From positions 1-64,000 of the forward strand of contig JAREIK010010432.1 in the NCBI GenBank assembly GCA_029783825.1: 64,000 nucleotides of DNA, read 5' to 3'. Both the position numbers and the translations under genes were made by a program. This document shows, piece after piece, positions 28,081 to 38,965 of the stretch (position 1 is its first letter; each line of letters begins with the position of its first letter). Source of the DNA: Sapria himalayana. Taxonomy: Eukaryota; Streptophyta; Magnoliopsida; Malpighiales; Rafflesiaceae. The notes beneath the pieces are model-generated. The model saw only the letters and a program-made list of their open reading frames with translations, ran no database searches and was not told the DNA's origin.

Positions 28081-28730
28081 CATTACAAGAAAAGCCCAAA
28101 TAGCTAAAGAAATTTTCCTAGCTATTTGGACTTATCGCATCTTTAAAATAGAATAATGATGGATTAACGACAGAAATATTCCCTAGCTAAAGTGTTCATT
28201 ACAAAATATTAACGAGAACAAAATTTTCCTAGCAAATTTTTCAACTTGGAAATTCCTTAGCTAATTATATTTTTTCTCTTGCTAATTTTAATCATAATTA
28301 AGAATAGTAAGTAATAATTTTCGACAAAATATGTACAAAAAAATTCCTAGCTAAATTAGCAAGGGAAAGATCCCTAGCTATTTTTATTCCAATGCTATTT
28401 TCACAATTTATTTTTCACAAAATTTGATTACATATTTTTAAATATTTATATTAAATTGAATAAAAACATTTACTATAAACCATTATTTATAATTTACAAA
28501 AAGTATTAGTTAATGAATTTTTCTAATACTATAGTTACATAGTTAAAACTAAAACATTACATAGGTATATATTCATTTGAAACTAAATCATCGTTCTCAT
28601 CATTAGCTAATGTATTCGTGCTAGCTTTTTTCTTGGGAACTCTGCTAGAACTCTATGTGCTATCTGTCTTTTCAAGAGCACTTACTGTGACTCCATATAA
28701 GGCATCTACTTTTGTATTGCATTTGGTACT
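28081..28730. repeat. Left long inverted repeat of the foldback CACTA element
   Basis: It starts CATTACAAG with one change from CACTA, then CCCAAATAGCTAAAG and CCTAGCTATTTGG, then AATAGAATAATGATGGATT, which is identical in the right arm. TAGCTAGGGA-type motifs follow up to 28,380. From 28,600 inward the - strand carries the TNPA-like C-terminal coding end (counterpart of YGV-x-VS in copies 1 and 2). It pairs with 36,200-36,954. Confidence 0.85.
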
Positions 28731-29040
28731 GCTCATAAAAAATATTTTGAACTTCCTCAACAAAATAATCATCAACACTAAAATCACAAATCAAAGCTAC
28801 AATAATATTAACTAATAAAAGGCACATTCTAACACAAAACAAAACCAAGCATACATGAAGCAAAATATTACTTAATTTTTAGATGCACTGGTTGACTAGA
28901 TCCAGCAGCTAAAGCATCTACAACAAGTTTATCTCCCAATTTCAAGCATTTTATTGATACCATTTCATTTATTTTAGGGGCTGCATATACAAAAGAATAC
29001 TTATCATCGAGCATTTTCCAATCCTTTATTGATGCTTCAT
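28725..29040 (-). pseudogene. Captured exons of a PI31-like proteasome regulator gene
   Basis: The - strand 29,040-28,872 encodes DWKMLDDKYSFVYAAPK and VSIKCLKLGDKLVVDALAAG, then SSQPVHLKI. This matches the N-terminal domain of PI31 (PSMF1) proteasome regulators of plants, whose family pattern is W-x-L-x-x-x-Y-x-F-V-Y, then VKCL-x-x-x-x-KLLVDA and a PxHLEI ending. The exon is bounded by TTTGCATTTGTAG on its 5' side and GTAATATT on its 3' side. After a 94-bp AT-rich intron (28,871-28,778) a second exon starts at 28,777 with VDDYFVEEVQ, as expected after HLKI in PI31. Around 28,725 it runs into the TNPA-like C-terminal sequence of the transposon end. PI31 modulates 20S proteasome activity and assembly; this fragment lacks the N-terminus and the proline-rich C-terminus. 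Family recognised from memory, no search was run. Confidence 0.72.
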
Positions 29041-30860
29041 CTACAAATGCAAATAGAGGCTTAGATTTTTTACCGAGAAGATGATGAAATATAGTTATGA
29101 AAAATAAAGAGATAAAACCAATCAACAAAATAACAAGCCAGAAAAAAAATGAACCAATATACTTATCAAGAAATTATTTCAAAATGTTACAAACATATCA
29201 AAATAAACTATAATAAATATTGGAACATTAAAGATTTATGTAAATAAAATATAATTTGCTTAGAGCTAGATTTAGCTATTACACACATGATCGTCACTCA
29301 AATAAACCTAATATGAATGCTTTGTTATCTGTAAAAAAACATCTAGCTAAAAATCACAAAAAATAACATGTACTTAGTTATCTTATTTGGCACAAAGAAG
29401 CTCATCGGTTCAATTTTATCAGTGACTCTTACCATGAGCTTTAGACTTAGGTTTAGGTTGAATTAGGACACTTCCTAATTAAATCCTTAGCAATAGCCAA
29501 TAGCCAGCAAGCATTTTGCACATCCAAATATACAAACTACTCTCCACAAATACCAACACTCATTTTGTGATTAACATCAAAATCCACAGACTGACTTAGT
29601 TGCAAAATACATGGATATCAAGCATGCATACCTAGTGTGCAACATCAACATCCACACAATGTGAATGCATTATATCACACATGCATGAAGTATTTATATG
29701 AATCAGTGTATATAATCAATCCAAGCATACCATGGTGAATCATGATTTTGGTACTTGTAATGATTTACCATGAACATCCAGATTAATACTTTGTGCATGA
29801 GTAGGATCTTCACCCATTTTTATAATTGTGGTAACAACTTGACTTTACATGATGTCATATAGACACAAATATCTACTATATAATTTATATAGAAAATGCA
29901 ATATATGGTAACTCAATTGTATTACTAGAACTAGTAAGCTAAGTCTTATGAGTGAATATATAATAGCTAGGCAAAAGATGAATTTGGAAAAATAAACACC
30001 AGAATCAAAACACACACTTTTGCATTAAGATAAATGATGAAGAGTAAGGGTAGAAAGCGTATCTCAAATCAATAAAAACTTCATGGCTGAAGGAAATCTC
30101 TCTTACTCTACTATTAGGTTATGATGTATCCATGTCGGAGAGAGAAGTGGAGGTGCTTGACGCTAGTTAGGGTTGTTTTGCTCTAGACAACAAGATAGTG
30201 TTTTTGTGTTTTAAATTCCTAAAATGTTTAATTTTTCATGATCAAAACATTAATTAAACAATAAATATATAAAAAACATAAAGACTCACCTTTTTTTTAA
30301 TTATCAAATTATTTTCAACAAGTTCATGTGCATGTAGTAAGGCACACATGATAAAAAACACCTTACAATTTTTAATTATTAGATTATTTAAACAATAAAT
30401 ATATAAACAACTTCAAAAAATAAATGTTTGGCCTTCAAACAAGAACAAAATCAAATGGCTACAATATTTGCAAACTTCATATAGTAAAGCACACATGAAA
30501 AAATTATTGCTCTTCAAGCCACTCTCCTAAAAGTTATAAACACTCTTTATGTTTATATATATATATATATATCATTTATCATCTACTTCTCAACTTGTTA
30601 ATTCACATTATAATCACTCATCGCAAATATATATAAATGTATCAATAAGTATAGAAGATCGTGGAAAAAATTAAATAACTGATAAAATGGGTCTAACCAG
30701 CAAAATCATGGAGCTTCTTGATGATAGTTTTGGAAGATAACTTTGATTGTTTGATATTCTGCAAAAGAATACATCATAATTTGAAAATTAAGATTTTGTT
30801 TAACAAATAGATTTTGAAAGTTGTAAAAAAAGTATTTTTGGAGTATAGGAGCATGAAGAT
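29041..30860. other. Unrecognised sequence inside the foldback element
   Basis: AT-rich DNA with no recognisable gene. The PI31-like exon sits at its left edge, so the part just beyond (toward about 29.5 kb) may be the preceding PI31 intron. A short (AT)n tract lies at 30,556-30,573. Open frames are short and unmatched. Confidence 0.4.
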
Positions 30861-30938
30861 CAGGGTTTACTTCAGAAGACCTTCCATTATCCAAATGGTC
30901 AAGATCAAAAACTCAATGGCATTAGGAACATCAAAGAA

Positions 30939-31153
30939 CTAATCAGAGGCATCATTAAGAGAGACTAAGTTGGTGAATTCCAAAGTTGATTTTTCTACCT
31001 CACCATCATCACCACTTCCAAGATCTTCAACTTTCATACAATTAATTTTAATTTCAGGCAAGAAGACATTTCTTTGCATATTTCCAGATAAAAAATCAGA
31101 ATGATAGTTCCATGACTTTGCCTTAAACAACTCCCTTAATGCTGCAAATGGTT
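30939..31153 (-). pseudogene. Possible captured exon, gene not recognised
   Basis: The - strand reads ALRELFKAKSWNYHSDFLSG, then NVFLPEIKIN, then MKVEDLGSGDDGEVEKSTLE, and ends at ASD-stop (30,939). A CATTTGCAG acceptor-like site precedes it near 31,146. Its composition (Asp/Glu-rich, balanced codon use, open for 65 codons in a very AT-rich setting) suggests former coding sequence. I do not recognise the family. It may belong to the same host gene as the PI31 exons or to a different one. Confidence 0.35.
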
Positions 31154-32843
31154 GTATTTAATCGAAAAAGCAATGTGTGAGTGTAGAGAAATGAGCCATT
31201 TTTGCTACCTGCAACACTTTCAAGCAAACGAATAGTTATGAAACATGCTAGTGACGGATGAAGATATAGTTTCCAAAATCTCTAAATTAAAATCTCATTG
31301 AGTCCTGTCATTAAAGTTAGATACATTCTAATACATTAATAGAATCTATCACAATAGGCAAAGAATGATTAGAAAATTGGTAGCTTGTATAAGTTCTTCT
31401 AATGCTTCCTCATGCCTATTTACTCTTTAGGTTGTGTTTGATTGGATATAATTGAAGGGCGATATGATTTGATTAAATTAAAAGAAAGTAGAATTAATAA
31501 TCTCATTTAAGATTTAAAAATCTTATGAATTAGCATGGAATATACTTAGACATAAAGATTTACACCACTTATTTTACACATTTATAAGAAAATCACTATA
31601 AATGAAAGATTTCCTAAGAATTTATAGTTATTTATAAGTAGCTACCAATTATAATTGATATATTTTCAAATCCAATTTTCAAATTCTTGTGGAATTCAAA
31701 TAATGGATGAATATGTTCTTTCATTTGGTCTTCAATTTGATGCCTTATTCGAATGTTCAAATATATATATTTTTATATCTAATAAGATATAACATCTTTA
31801 AGTGATGACAAAAATTTGTACTAACTCAATGAACAGTAAATCTCAAATTCAAGATTTACCATGCACGATCTTTTGTATCTTTTGAGGTAAGACTGTCAAG
31901 ATAAGATATTGGTACAATTTATTTTTTTATCTAGCCTTCATATTTAAAATGCTTCCATATATTAGGATAAGATAAGATAGATATGGAGATTACATTCACA
32001 CCCAACTACACAAGGCGCTCGCTTTTACTAAAAAAAGTTAAATATCTCGATTAATTTTACTTAGTAACTTTGAAGAGACTGTGTTAGAATAGATTATGTA
32101 ATATAAAAATTTCTCAATGATCAATCATCTTAATATATTATTCTCTCATAAACAAATTTAACTTGAAAGTTATTATGAAAACCAATATTAGTATTTATAT
32201 AATTACACAACACATTTGTAAAAGATAATATAAGCAATGAAAATAATATACCAAAATACCTATATGCAACCCCTCATCCTTCTAATCCTACCACCCAAAG
32301 ATTAATAAATGTTAGTTTAAGCTTACATCCAATGTAGAGTCAATCATCTTTATATCATAGTTCATTAGCAATTTATTGTGAATTAAGGAGAAAGTAAAAC
32401 ATTAGGTTGAGATTGCTCTAAACAAACAACATTTAGAGCTAAAGTTACAAAAAAGGGTAGCCTACGTTACATTTAAAGCCTACTATAATGTAGCCCTAAA
32501 CATATACACAGTACATTACAACTGGAGGGTCTAGTTAATTAACTAATGCAAATCACACATTATACAGACCAAATTTGAGATTAAGATAACCCAAAAACAT
32601 ATACACAGTACATTATAGTTTGAGTTATAGCTAAAATAACAAATTAAATGCAAACTAAAAGATAACTTAGCGAATAAGTTAAATTCAACCAAATGGATAA
32701 TTAACACATTTAAAGAATGTTTGGTAAATTACTTGAATTAATAAAAAAAATATTTTTATTTATTATCATTATAACTTATTAATGTAAATATACTAAGTAA
32801 ATACCTCTAGAAATTTTAAGGTAATTCTATCAAGCAAAATTAT
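31154..32843. other. Unrecognised AT-rich sequence inside the foldback element
   Basis: No coding region, RNA gene or repeat family is recognised. Composition is about three quarters A+T. Nothing supports a function. Confidence 0.4.
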
Positions 32844-33013
32844 GTTGGTAGAGATATAGCTTGTTTTTTATAACTCCACAACTCATCAAGCAACAATTGT
32901 TCATCTAACCAAGGAAGCCATTCATTGTACAACTGCTTGTGAATAATATCAGTGTGCCCTTCAAGCTCCTCAACCATGCTGCCTCTGTAGAAATAGAAGT
33001 CCCATCTACCGAA
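32844..33013 (-). pseudogene. Possible captured exon, gene not recognised
   Basis: Reading the - strand from about 33,010 gives WDFYFYRGSMVEELEGHTDI, then HKQLYNEWLPWLDEQLLLDE, then LWSYKKQ and a stop near 32,844. A TATTCTTTCGGTAG acceptor-like site lies just upstream. The residue mix (Trp, Glu, Leu, amphipathic spacing) looks like an exon of a cellular protein rather than random AT-rich translation. There is no Met start, as expected of an internal or last exon. I cannot name the family. Confidence 0.4.
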
Positions 33014-34079
33014 AGAATACAGATTAGTTTTCTATCAATAAGTCAAAAAAATTTTAGGAAGACGAGAAATTATACAAAAGAACCTTACTCATATATCGAA
33101 GAACCTAAAGAAATGTGAGTTTGGAAAATTGATTCACATGTCCCAGCAAAAACACCAACAACCATTATAATAGAATGATCGTCTCAATCCTGAAAGCAAA
33201 ATTTATCGCTTTGAAAGATGAAGCAAACAAGCTACAAGCCACAGTTCTCAGAACTTAAACTTACTCTGCCATGACTGCCACAATCCTTTGCTTCCTTGAA
33301 AAGTCACAACCTTATAATATTTGGTGCTAATACTTAGCTTAAATTAAATTCATTGCCACATTTAAAACACGCTAAGGAGTTTGAAAAAAGGCTAGATATT
33401 ATTATTATGACAATCAAATATTTTCCAAGGAGAGGGTGCAATCACATTGAATGTCATTGCATCTGTGTGAAATCTCGTGAAACATTTTATAGATCTTTTA
33501 TGGATGAAGAAGACATGTATAGCATAATAATGATTCATACCTTAAGTCGATCATGATGATTTAAAGTGCTGTATAGCATGAAAATGAAGAATACCTGTAA
33601 ATAGAAGATGAGGATAAGAATCATCAAACAGAAAAAAAAACTCTCAAGGAGTTTGGAGAGAGATGAATCAGTACTCGCATGCACTTATTTTTATTAACAA
33701 TTACTCTGTCATTATAAGTAACACGGATGCACGAGTCTATTATTGTGCTTTTAACTAGTTCCTTATATGATGCTTTGATTAGCCATGTTGACGAAATAAA
33801 AATGCAACCAAAACCATGAAGTCATGAATTCGAAAAGAAGACACAACTAATCTCCTGTAAAATTTATAATGTCCGCCAAACTGCCATGAAGATTCAAGCA
33901 TTTAACTAGCATAATTACCATATTTTTTTGAAATGGGTATTGACTTAATACACTTGAGATTATTCATTCACAAAGATAAGAAAAATTCTTTAAGTGCTTG
34001 AATGTCTTGCCCTAGCATTTTTATATTTCAAGAAACTCAAATAAAAAAATGTATGTAAATATTAAAAAAAAAGAGACAA
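33014..34079. other. Unrecognised sequence inside the foldback element
   Basis: No recognised gene. A 67-codon + strand frame (33,353-33,556) has a Cys/His-rich stretch (CNHIECHCIC) but matches nothing I know and may be chance. The rest is AT-rich. Confidence 0.35.
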
Positions 34080-34516
34080 AAATAAAAAGCAAAATAAAAT
34101 GATATTAATTTATTAATTTAAATTTTAAAAATTAAATACATTTTTATTTAACCATAAATGATATTATTTCATAGATAAAAAAATTTATGGTTAATAGGTA
34201 ATGAAATTTTAATGGTTATTTTTTGTAATATTATTTATTAATTAATGAAAATAATTTTAGAAATAAAAAAATTTATTAATCTTTATAAAAATGAAGAAGA
34301 ACAAATATTATTAATAACCTTGAAAACTAATAATTGGTAAACAAATTTTAATATTATTTCATTAATTTAAAAAACATATTTATAATATAACCATAAATAA
34401 ACTGTAAAAATGTATAACTATACAAAAATTATAACATTTCATTTTATTTATTATTAATGGATAAATATTTAATATTATTTCATAAATAAAAAAAATAATA
34501 TGAGATTATAAAAAAG

Positions 34517-34563
<47 letters not shown>

Positions 34564-35400
34564 GGTAATCAATTTTTAAGAATTCATATTATTTTTTTTG
34601 AATATTATATGATATAATTTTAAAGGCATAAAATTTTATATTATTTGATTTAATTTATAATTTATAAAATTCCAAATATTACTTAAAGTGGGAAAATCTT
34701 TAAAAAAAGTTACATTTATTATTTTAATAAAAATGGAATATTAAAAGCTAATAGTAAAAATCCTACTCAATTTTTTAATTCTTATAAATTTTAGTAGGGT
34801 CAAAAAATAAAATTTGATTTAAAATCAACTTAGGGGAAAATTTAATTTTTTTTTGAACAAAAAAATATCATTAGTAATATTTTAAATAACTTTTTCTAAA
34901 CCCTTAAAACACTTGAAGTGTTCTATTAATTACCACACAGAGATATTATTTTTTAAATCAACAATTTTTTTTTGATTAAATTAAAATATCTATGTATTTA
35001 TCTTTAAGTTTCAATTTATTTTTTTTAAATTTTATGAAAAATTTGCAATTTTTTTTATAATTCAAAAATTTCAAATCTTTTAGTAATTATTTTTTTAAAA
35101 GTTTCCTATAATCATAAAAATATTTTGTTTAACTTTAAATAATATGAATATTTACTTGTTTATTCATTATTTGAAATAATATTGTAAATATATTTTATTT
35201 TATCGTACAATTAACTATTTTAGCTTTTTATTAGTATAAATTTATATATATATTCATTTATTTATTAAAAGATCTTTAAAAATGATTTTAATTAAAAAAT
35301 TAATTATTTAATGTTTTTTTATTGCAAATTTTTAAATTTCATAATTAACATGACTTTACTAACATAATGAAGCATTATATTTTTTTAAATCTATGATAAC
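34080..35400. repeat. AT-rich block homologous to the 5' inner region of the left CACTA element
   Basis: It resembles 9,600-10,440 in the same orientation: both contain AATTCTTATAAATTTTAGTAG, a nearby AACTTAGGG string and CACTTGAAGT(G/A)TTCT words in the same order. In the left element this block leads into a 5' terminus; here it is followed by kinase exons instead. It also carries a long (AT)n tract at 34,523-34,560. No gene is present. Confidence 0.65.
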
Positions 35401-35497
35401 TGCTAGGTTAATACACAACTCTAAAATGTCTTCTTTCTACATATCGAAAAATTATAGTTGCTAATTATTGTTTGGACCATTTTTACATCTTTTTTAG

Positions 35498-35760
35498 ATG
35501 ACTCTACTTTCAAGAATACATCACAGAAACTAATGCAATTCATTGAATATTGTCAAGATGGAGGCTGTATACTTGTTTATGAGTTCATGCCCAATGGAAC
35601 ATTGAAGGAGCATATTTATAGTAGCTCATATCTTCTATATATTTCAATCGATATCAACTGAGGCAGTCATTAATGCATGTAACATTGATCGACCAGTTCA
35701 CCAATATAGAATTTATCAATTGGATCATGTGGCTCGATATTGCAGAAGATGCTGCAAAAG
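35498..35760 (+). pseudogene. Captured exons of a receptor-like kinase (LRR-RLK type)
   Basis: After a TTTTTTAG acceptor at 35,497, the + strand reads TLLSRIHHRN, then after a one-base frameshift near 35,536 LMQFIEYCQDGGCILVYEFM and PNGTLKEHIY, ending at a GTAGCT donor-like site (35,621). A second block from about 35,697 gives FINWIMWLDIAEDAAKD. This is kinase subdomains III-VI (helix C, hinge VYEFM-x-NGTL, helix E) and follows the exon order of plant LRR receptor kinases with an HHRNLVQ-type signature. The catalytic HRD and DFG motifs are absent. Introns are retained, so capture was from genomic DNA. The exact acceptor of the second exon is uncertain. Confidence 0.8.
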
Positions 35761-36189
35761 ATGTTTTTTTTAAAGTTCTTATTAGTGTTTGATTTATTTT
35801 GCAAGCATATGCTATTAATGGGTGCATGGTCCAATGGGTAGAGGTGCCATGAAATGTGGTCCTGTAGACATGCAGTTGTGGTGCATAACTGCCTAGAAGT
35901 GCACAGTGTATGTGTGTGGTGCAGTGAACATGCATGTGTTCTTAATGTACTAGACGTGCACCATGTGTATGTTTGATGTAGCCATGGTTTAGTGTGTGCA
36001 ACAAGTTGGTTGTGTTCATTTCATTCTTTTTTTATATGTATCAAAGAGAGTGATTTTCTAAGTAGAATTAAGTGAGTAAAAACTATATAGTTGTTATGAA
36101 AGTGGCCACTACTTTGGTGGTTTCATAACTATTTGACTACTATAGTGAATGTTAAAAGTTAAGTGTGTTATGGAAAATATAATATTTAA
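35761..36189. other. Unrecognised spacer between kinase exons and right arm
   Basis: No gene is recognised. A G/T-rich stretch with repeated TGTGTG and GTGCA words lies at 35,820-36,010. It may be intron sequence of the captured kinase gene, which cannot be tested here. Confidence 0.35.
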
Positions 36190-36954
36190 ATTATTTTTAT
36201 CTAGCACAAATTTTTTATTTTTTATTTTATCAGAAGAACTCTTGGAGAAACATATGACAACTACTTCAAAGCCAGTTGAGGGTTTTCATTGACATTTAGA
36301 TAACTCTTTTGAAGGAAGAAATGTAAGAAATGAAAGAAGTGAATGATGTGATGAAAGAAATGAAGAATGCAATGCAGCAGCATATTACCTATATGGAGTC
36401 ATAGTTAGTGGCCTTGGCGAGACAGATATCACAACGTGCTCTAGTATAGTACCCATGTAAGTGAGCCTAGCACAAATGAACCATCTAATGATGAGGATGA
36501 TGATATAGTTTTAAATTATTATATACCTATGTTTTGTTAATTTAAAATAATGGTTTATAGTATATGTTGTTTTTCAAATTAAAATAAAAAGTTAAAAATA
36601 TGTAATCAAATTTTTTGTAAAAAAATAAAATTGTCAAAATTATGTTGGAATGAAAATAACTACGACTTTTTCCCTCGCTAATTTAGCTAGGGAATTTTCT
36701 ATATATATTCAGTTGAATAATATTAATTACTACTCTTAATTACGATCAAAATTAGCAAGGGAAAAATATATTTAGTTAAGGAATTTTCATCGTTCAAAAA
36801 TTTGCTACAGAATTTTTTTTTCATTAAAATTTTTAGATATGCACTTTAGCTTGAGATAATTTCCATCATAAATCCATCATTATTCTATTTAGTGACAAAA
36901 TAAGCCCAAATAGCTAGAGAACTTTTTTTAACCACTTGTGATTTTTTTGTAGTG
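36190..36954. repeat. Right long inverted repeat of the foldback CACTA element
   Basis: The + strand carries the decayed TNPA-like C-terminus after a TTTTATCAG acceptor: ELLEKHMTT near 36,240, a coiled-coil remnant (MKEVNDVMKEMKNAMQQHIT) near 36,330, and the YMES counterpart of YGV. Subterminal repeats follow (TTAGCTAGGGAATTT, TAGCAAGGGAAAA, CCCAAATAGCTAGAG) and the terminus TTTTTTTGTAGTG. It is the inverted partner of 28,081-28,730. Confidence 0.85.
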
Positions 36955-37847
36955 ATAGACAAATAAACATATAGACATATAGATAGATAGATAGATAGAT
37001 AGACATATATAAAAAGAGATAGACAAATCATTAGATAGATTGATAGATAGACACATATTTATTCAGGCAGACAATGAGGCAGGCATGCAGCCATACAGAT
37101 ACATGGAATATAGATAGATTGAAAAATAAACAAACAGATAGACAAATAGATAGATAGACAGAAATATAGCCAATTTGATATACAAATTGATAGAAAGATA
37201 AATAGATAGATAGATAGATTGATAGACAGATTGATAGACATATTGATAGATAAATTAATAGTCCAATAGTTAGATAGATAAATAGATAGACATATAGATA
37301 GACAAATATATAGACAAATATATAGACAAATAGATAGAAAAATAGATAGATAGATAGACAAAAAAATAAACAAAATGATAGATAGAAATATATATAGATA
37401 ACTTGATAGATTGATAGACATATTGATAGATGATTTGATTGACAGATAGATAAATAGATTGATAGACAGATAGATAGATACACATATAGATAGATAAATA
37501 GTTTAATTGATTATTAGATAGATAGATAGTTAGATAGATAGATAGACAAATAGATAGATAGATATATTGATAAATAGATATATAGATAGATAGATAGATT
37601 AATAAATAGACAAATAGATTGATAAATAGAGAGATTGACAGAAAGATAAACAGAAAGAAAGATAGATATATAGATAGATTGATAAACAGATAGGTAGACA
37701 AATAGATAGATAAATAGATAGACAAATAAATTGACAAATAGATAAATAGATAGACAAATAGATAGACAGATAGATTGATTGATAGAAATATAGATAGATA
37801 GACAGAATGATATATATATATATATAAAATAAATAGATAGATAGATA
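36955..37847. repeat. GATA array 4, left part
   Basis: GATA units in + orientation directly after the CACTA terminus at 36,954 and ending at the hAT insertion. A short (TA)n tract lies at 37,810-37,825. It is continuous with 41,975-45,931 if the hAT element is removed. Confidence 0.95.
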
Positions 37848-38120
37848 TAGGGGTGTAACCGAACCAAATGATTCATGATTCATTTAGAGCTCAGCTTAGT
37901 AAAAGCTCATTTGAATTCATTTCTTAAGTTAAATGAGCCGAGCCCAAACTCCATTTTGGCTAGTAAGTTAACCGAGCTAAACCCAAGCTTCCTTAAGTTT
38001 GGTTTGCAAAAGTTTGTTAATAGGCTCATTTACCAGCTCATGAACATGCTCACGAACAGGCTCGCAATATGTTCGTGAACAGGCTCATGAACAAGCTCAC
38101 GTAAAGTTTGACACATGTTC
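37848..38120 (+). repeat. hAT left terminus with GCTCATGAAC subterminal repeats
   Basis: After the TAGGGGTG terminus, words such as GAGCTCAGCT, TGAGCCGAGCCC, GCTCATGAACATGCTCACGA and GTTCGTGAACAGGCTC recur within about 250 bp. Ac-family transposases bind clusters of short subterminal motifs; that role is inferred by analogy. The rest of the leader (38,120-38,965) shows no gene beyond a possible untranslated leader. Confidence 0.75.
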
Positions 38121-38965
38121 AATCAGTTTGAAGTTCTAACTTCCAAATTTCTGATCATTTATTTCCCATCCCCATTAAAAACCCTCAAAGACCATATTAG
38201 ATATTACTCTCTCGGCTCACCCATTCTCTGCCACAGCCTGATGCCTGCCATGCCGCACTCTCCACTGTTCTTTTCTTCTTTTCCTTTCTTCCATTGTTAT
38301 CTCTTTATGGCCAATCTTTTTACCACTTACAGCTTTGGTCTTGTTCTCTGTGTCTTGGTCCCTACTATGGGAAAGTTGAAATATTATTGGAAATGGCATT
38401 GCTCCATCTCTCACTAACTTCTACAAATCAAAGCATTGAATGCAAGGTTATATTTTGCTACAAAGAAAGCATGGCCAATGCACCATCTTAGATTTTAATG
38501 ACTCAATTTACTTAGACTACCAATATTTGCATCACAGAGGGGAAAACTCATCTCTGCAGGCTACAATTCTCTCTGCTCTTTTGACTCTTTCACCCCTTGC
38601 TCTAGTAGAATGAATACCAAATGAAAGAGAAAACATAAAATAAACTTGTTATGATAGACCCCAAAGTGAATGTTTTAATGAAAGTGTGAATCAAATGTCT
38701 TCTACTATTTTTGATTGAATTATGTGTTACTGAATTGGGGTGGTTAATGTTTTCCAAATTTTCATATACAATTTCCATGTTGAAATTATATGAAATCTAC
38801 CTTATTTATTTTCCAATTTGTTTTGTTATGTTGTACAGGATGTCGGACCATGTTTCCAGTATGTAATCCCCTGAAAATTCACAAAAAAGTCATATAATGA
38901 AAATGCTATAGATGTTGTTGTATAAAATGTGAATTTGATTAAGGAAAACATATTTTCTATAAATT

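Larger units (their letters stand above)
28081..36954. mobile_element. Foldback-like CACTA derivative carrying gene fragments
   Basis: The left end CATTACAAGAAAAGCCC (28,081) and the right end TTTTTTTGTAGTG (36,954) are inverted CACTA-type termini. The homology is not limited to the ends. The reverse complement of 36,200-36,954 aligns with 28,081 to about 28,730 through the subterminal repeats, an AT-rich stretch (ATTTGATTACATATTTTTAA) and the decayed 3' end of the TNPA-like gene. So both ends derive from the 3' end of the autonomous element. The interior holds PI31-like exons, receptor-kinase exons and unidentified open stretches. No transposase core is present, so it would depend on another element. 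Flanking triplets differ (CTA and ATA) and the arrays on the two sides are in opposite orientation, so a clean target-site duplication is not seen. Confidence 0.8.

Noticed and set aside
33353..33556. Cys/His-rich 67-codon frame as a zinc-finger gene
   Set aside because: Spacing fits no known finger, there is no homologue I recognise, and it lies in mosaic transposon DNA.
28078..36957. A clean 3-bp target-site duplication for the foldback CACTA element
   Set aside because: Flanks are CTA and ATA, and the arrays on the two sides have opposite orientation, so no duplication can be claimed.
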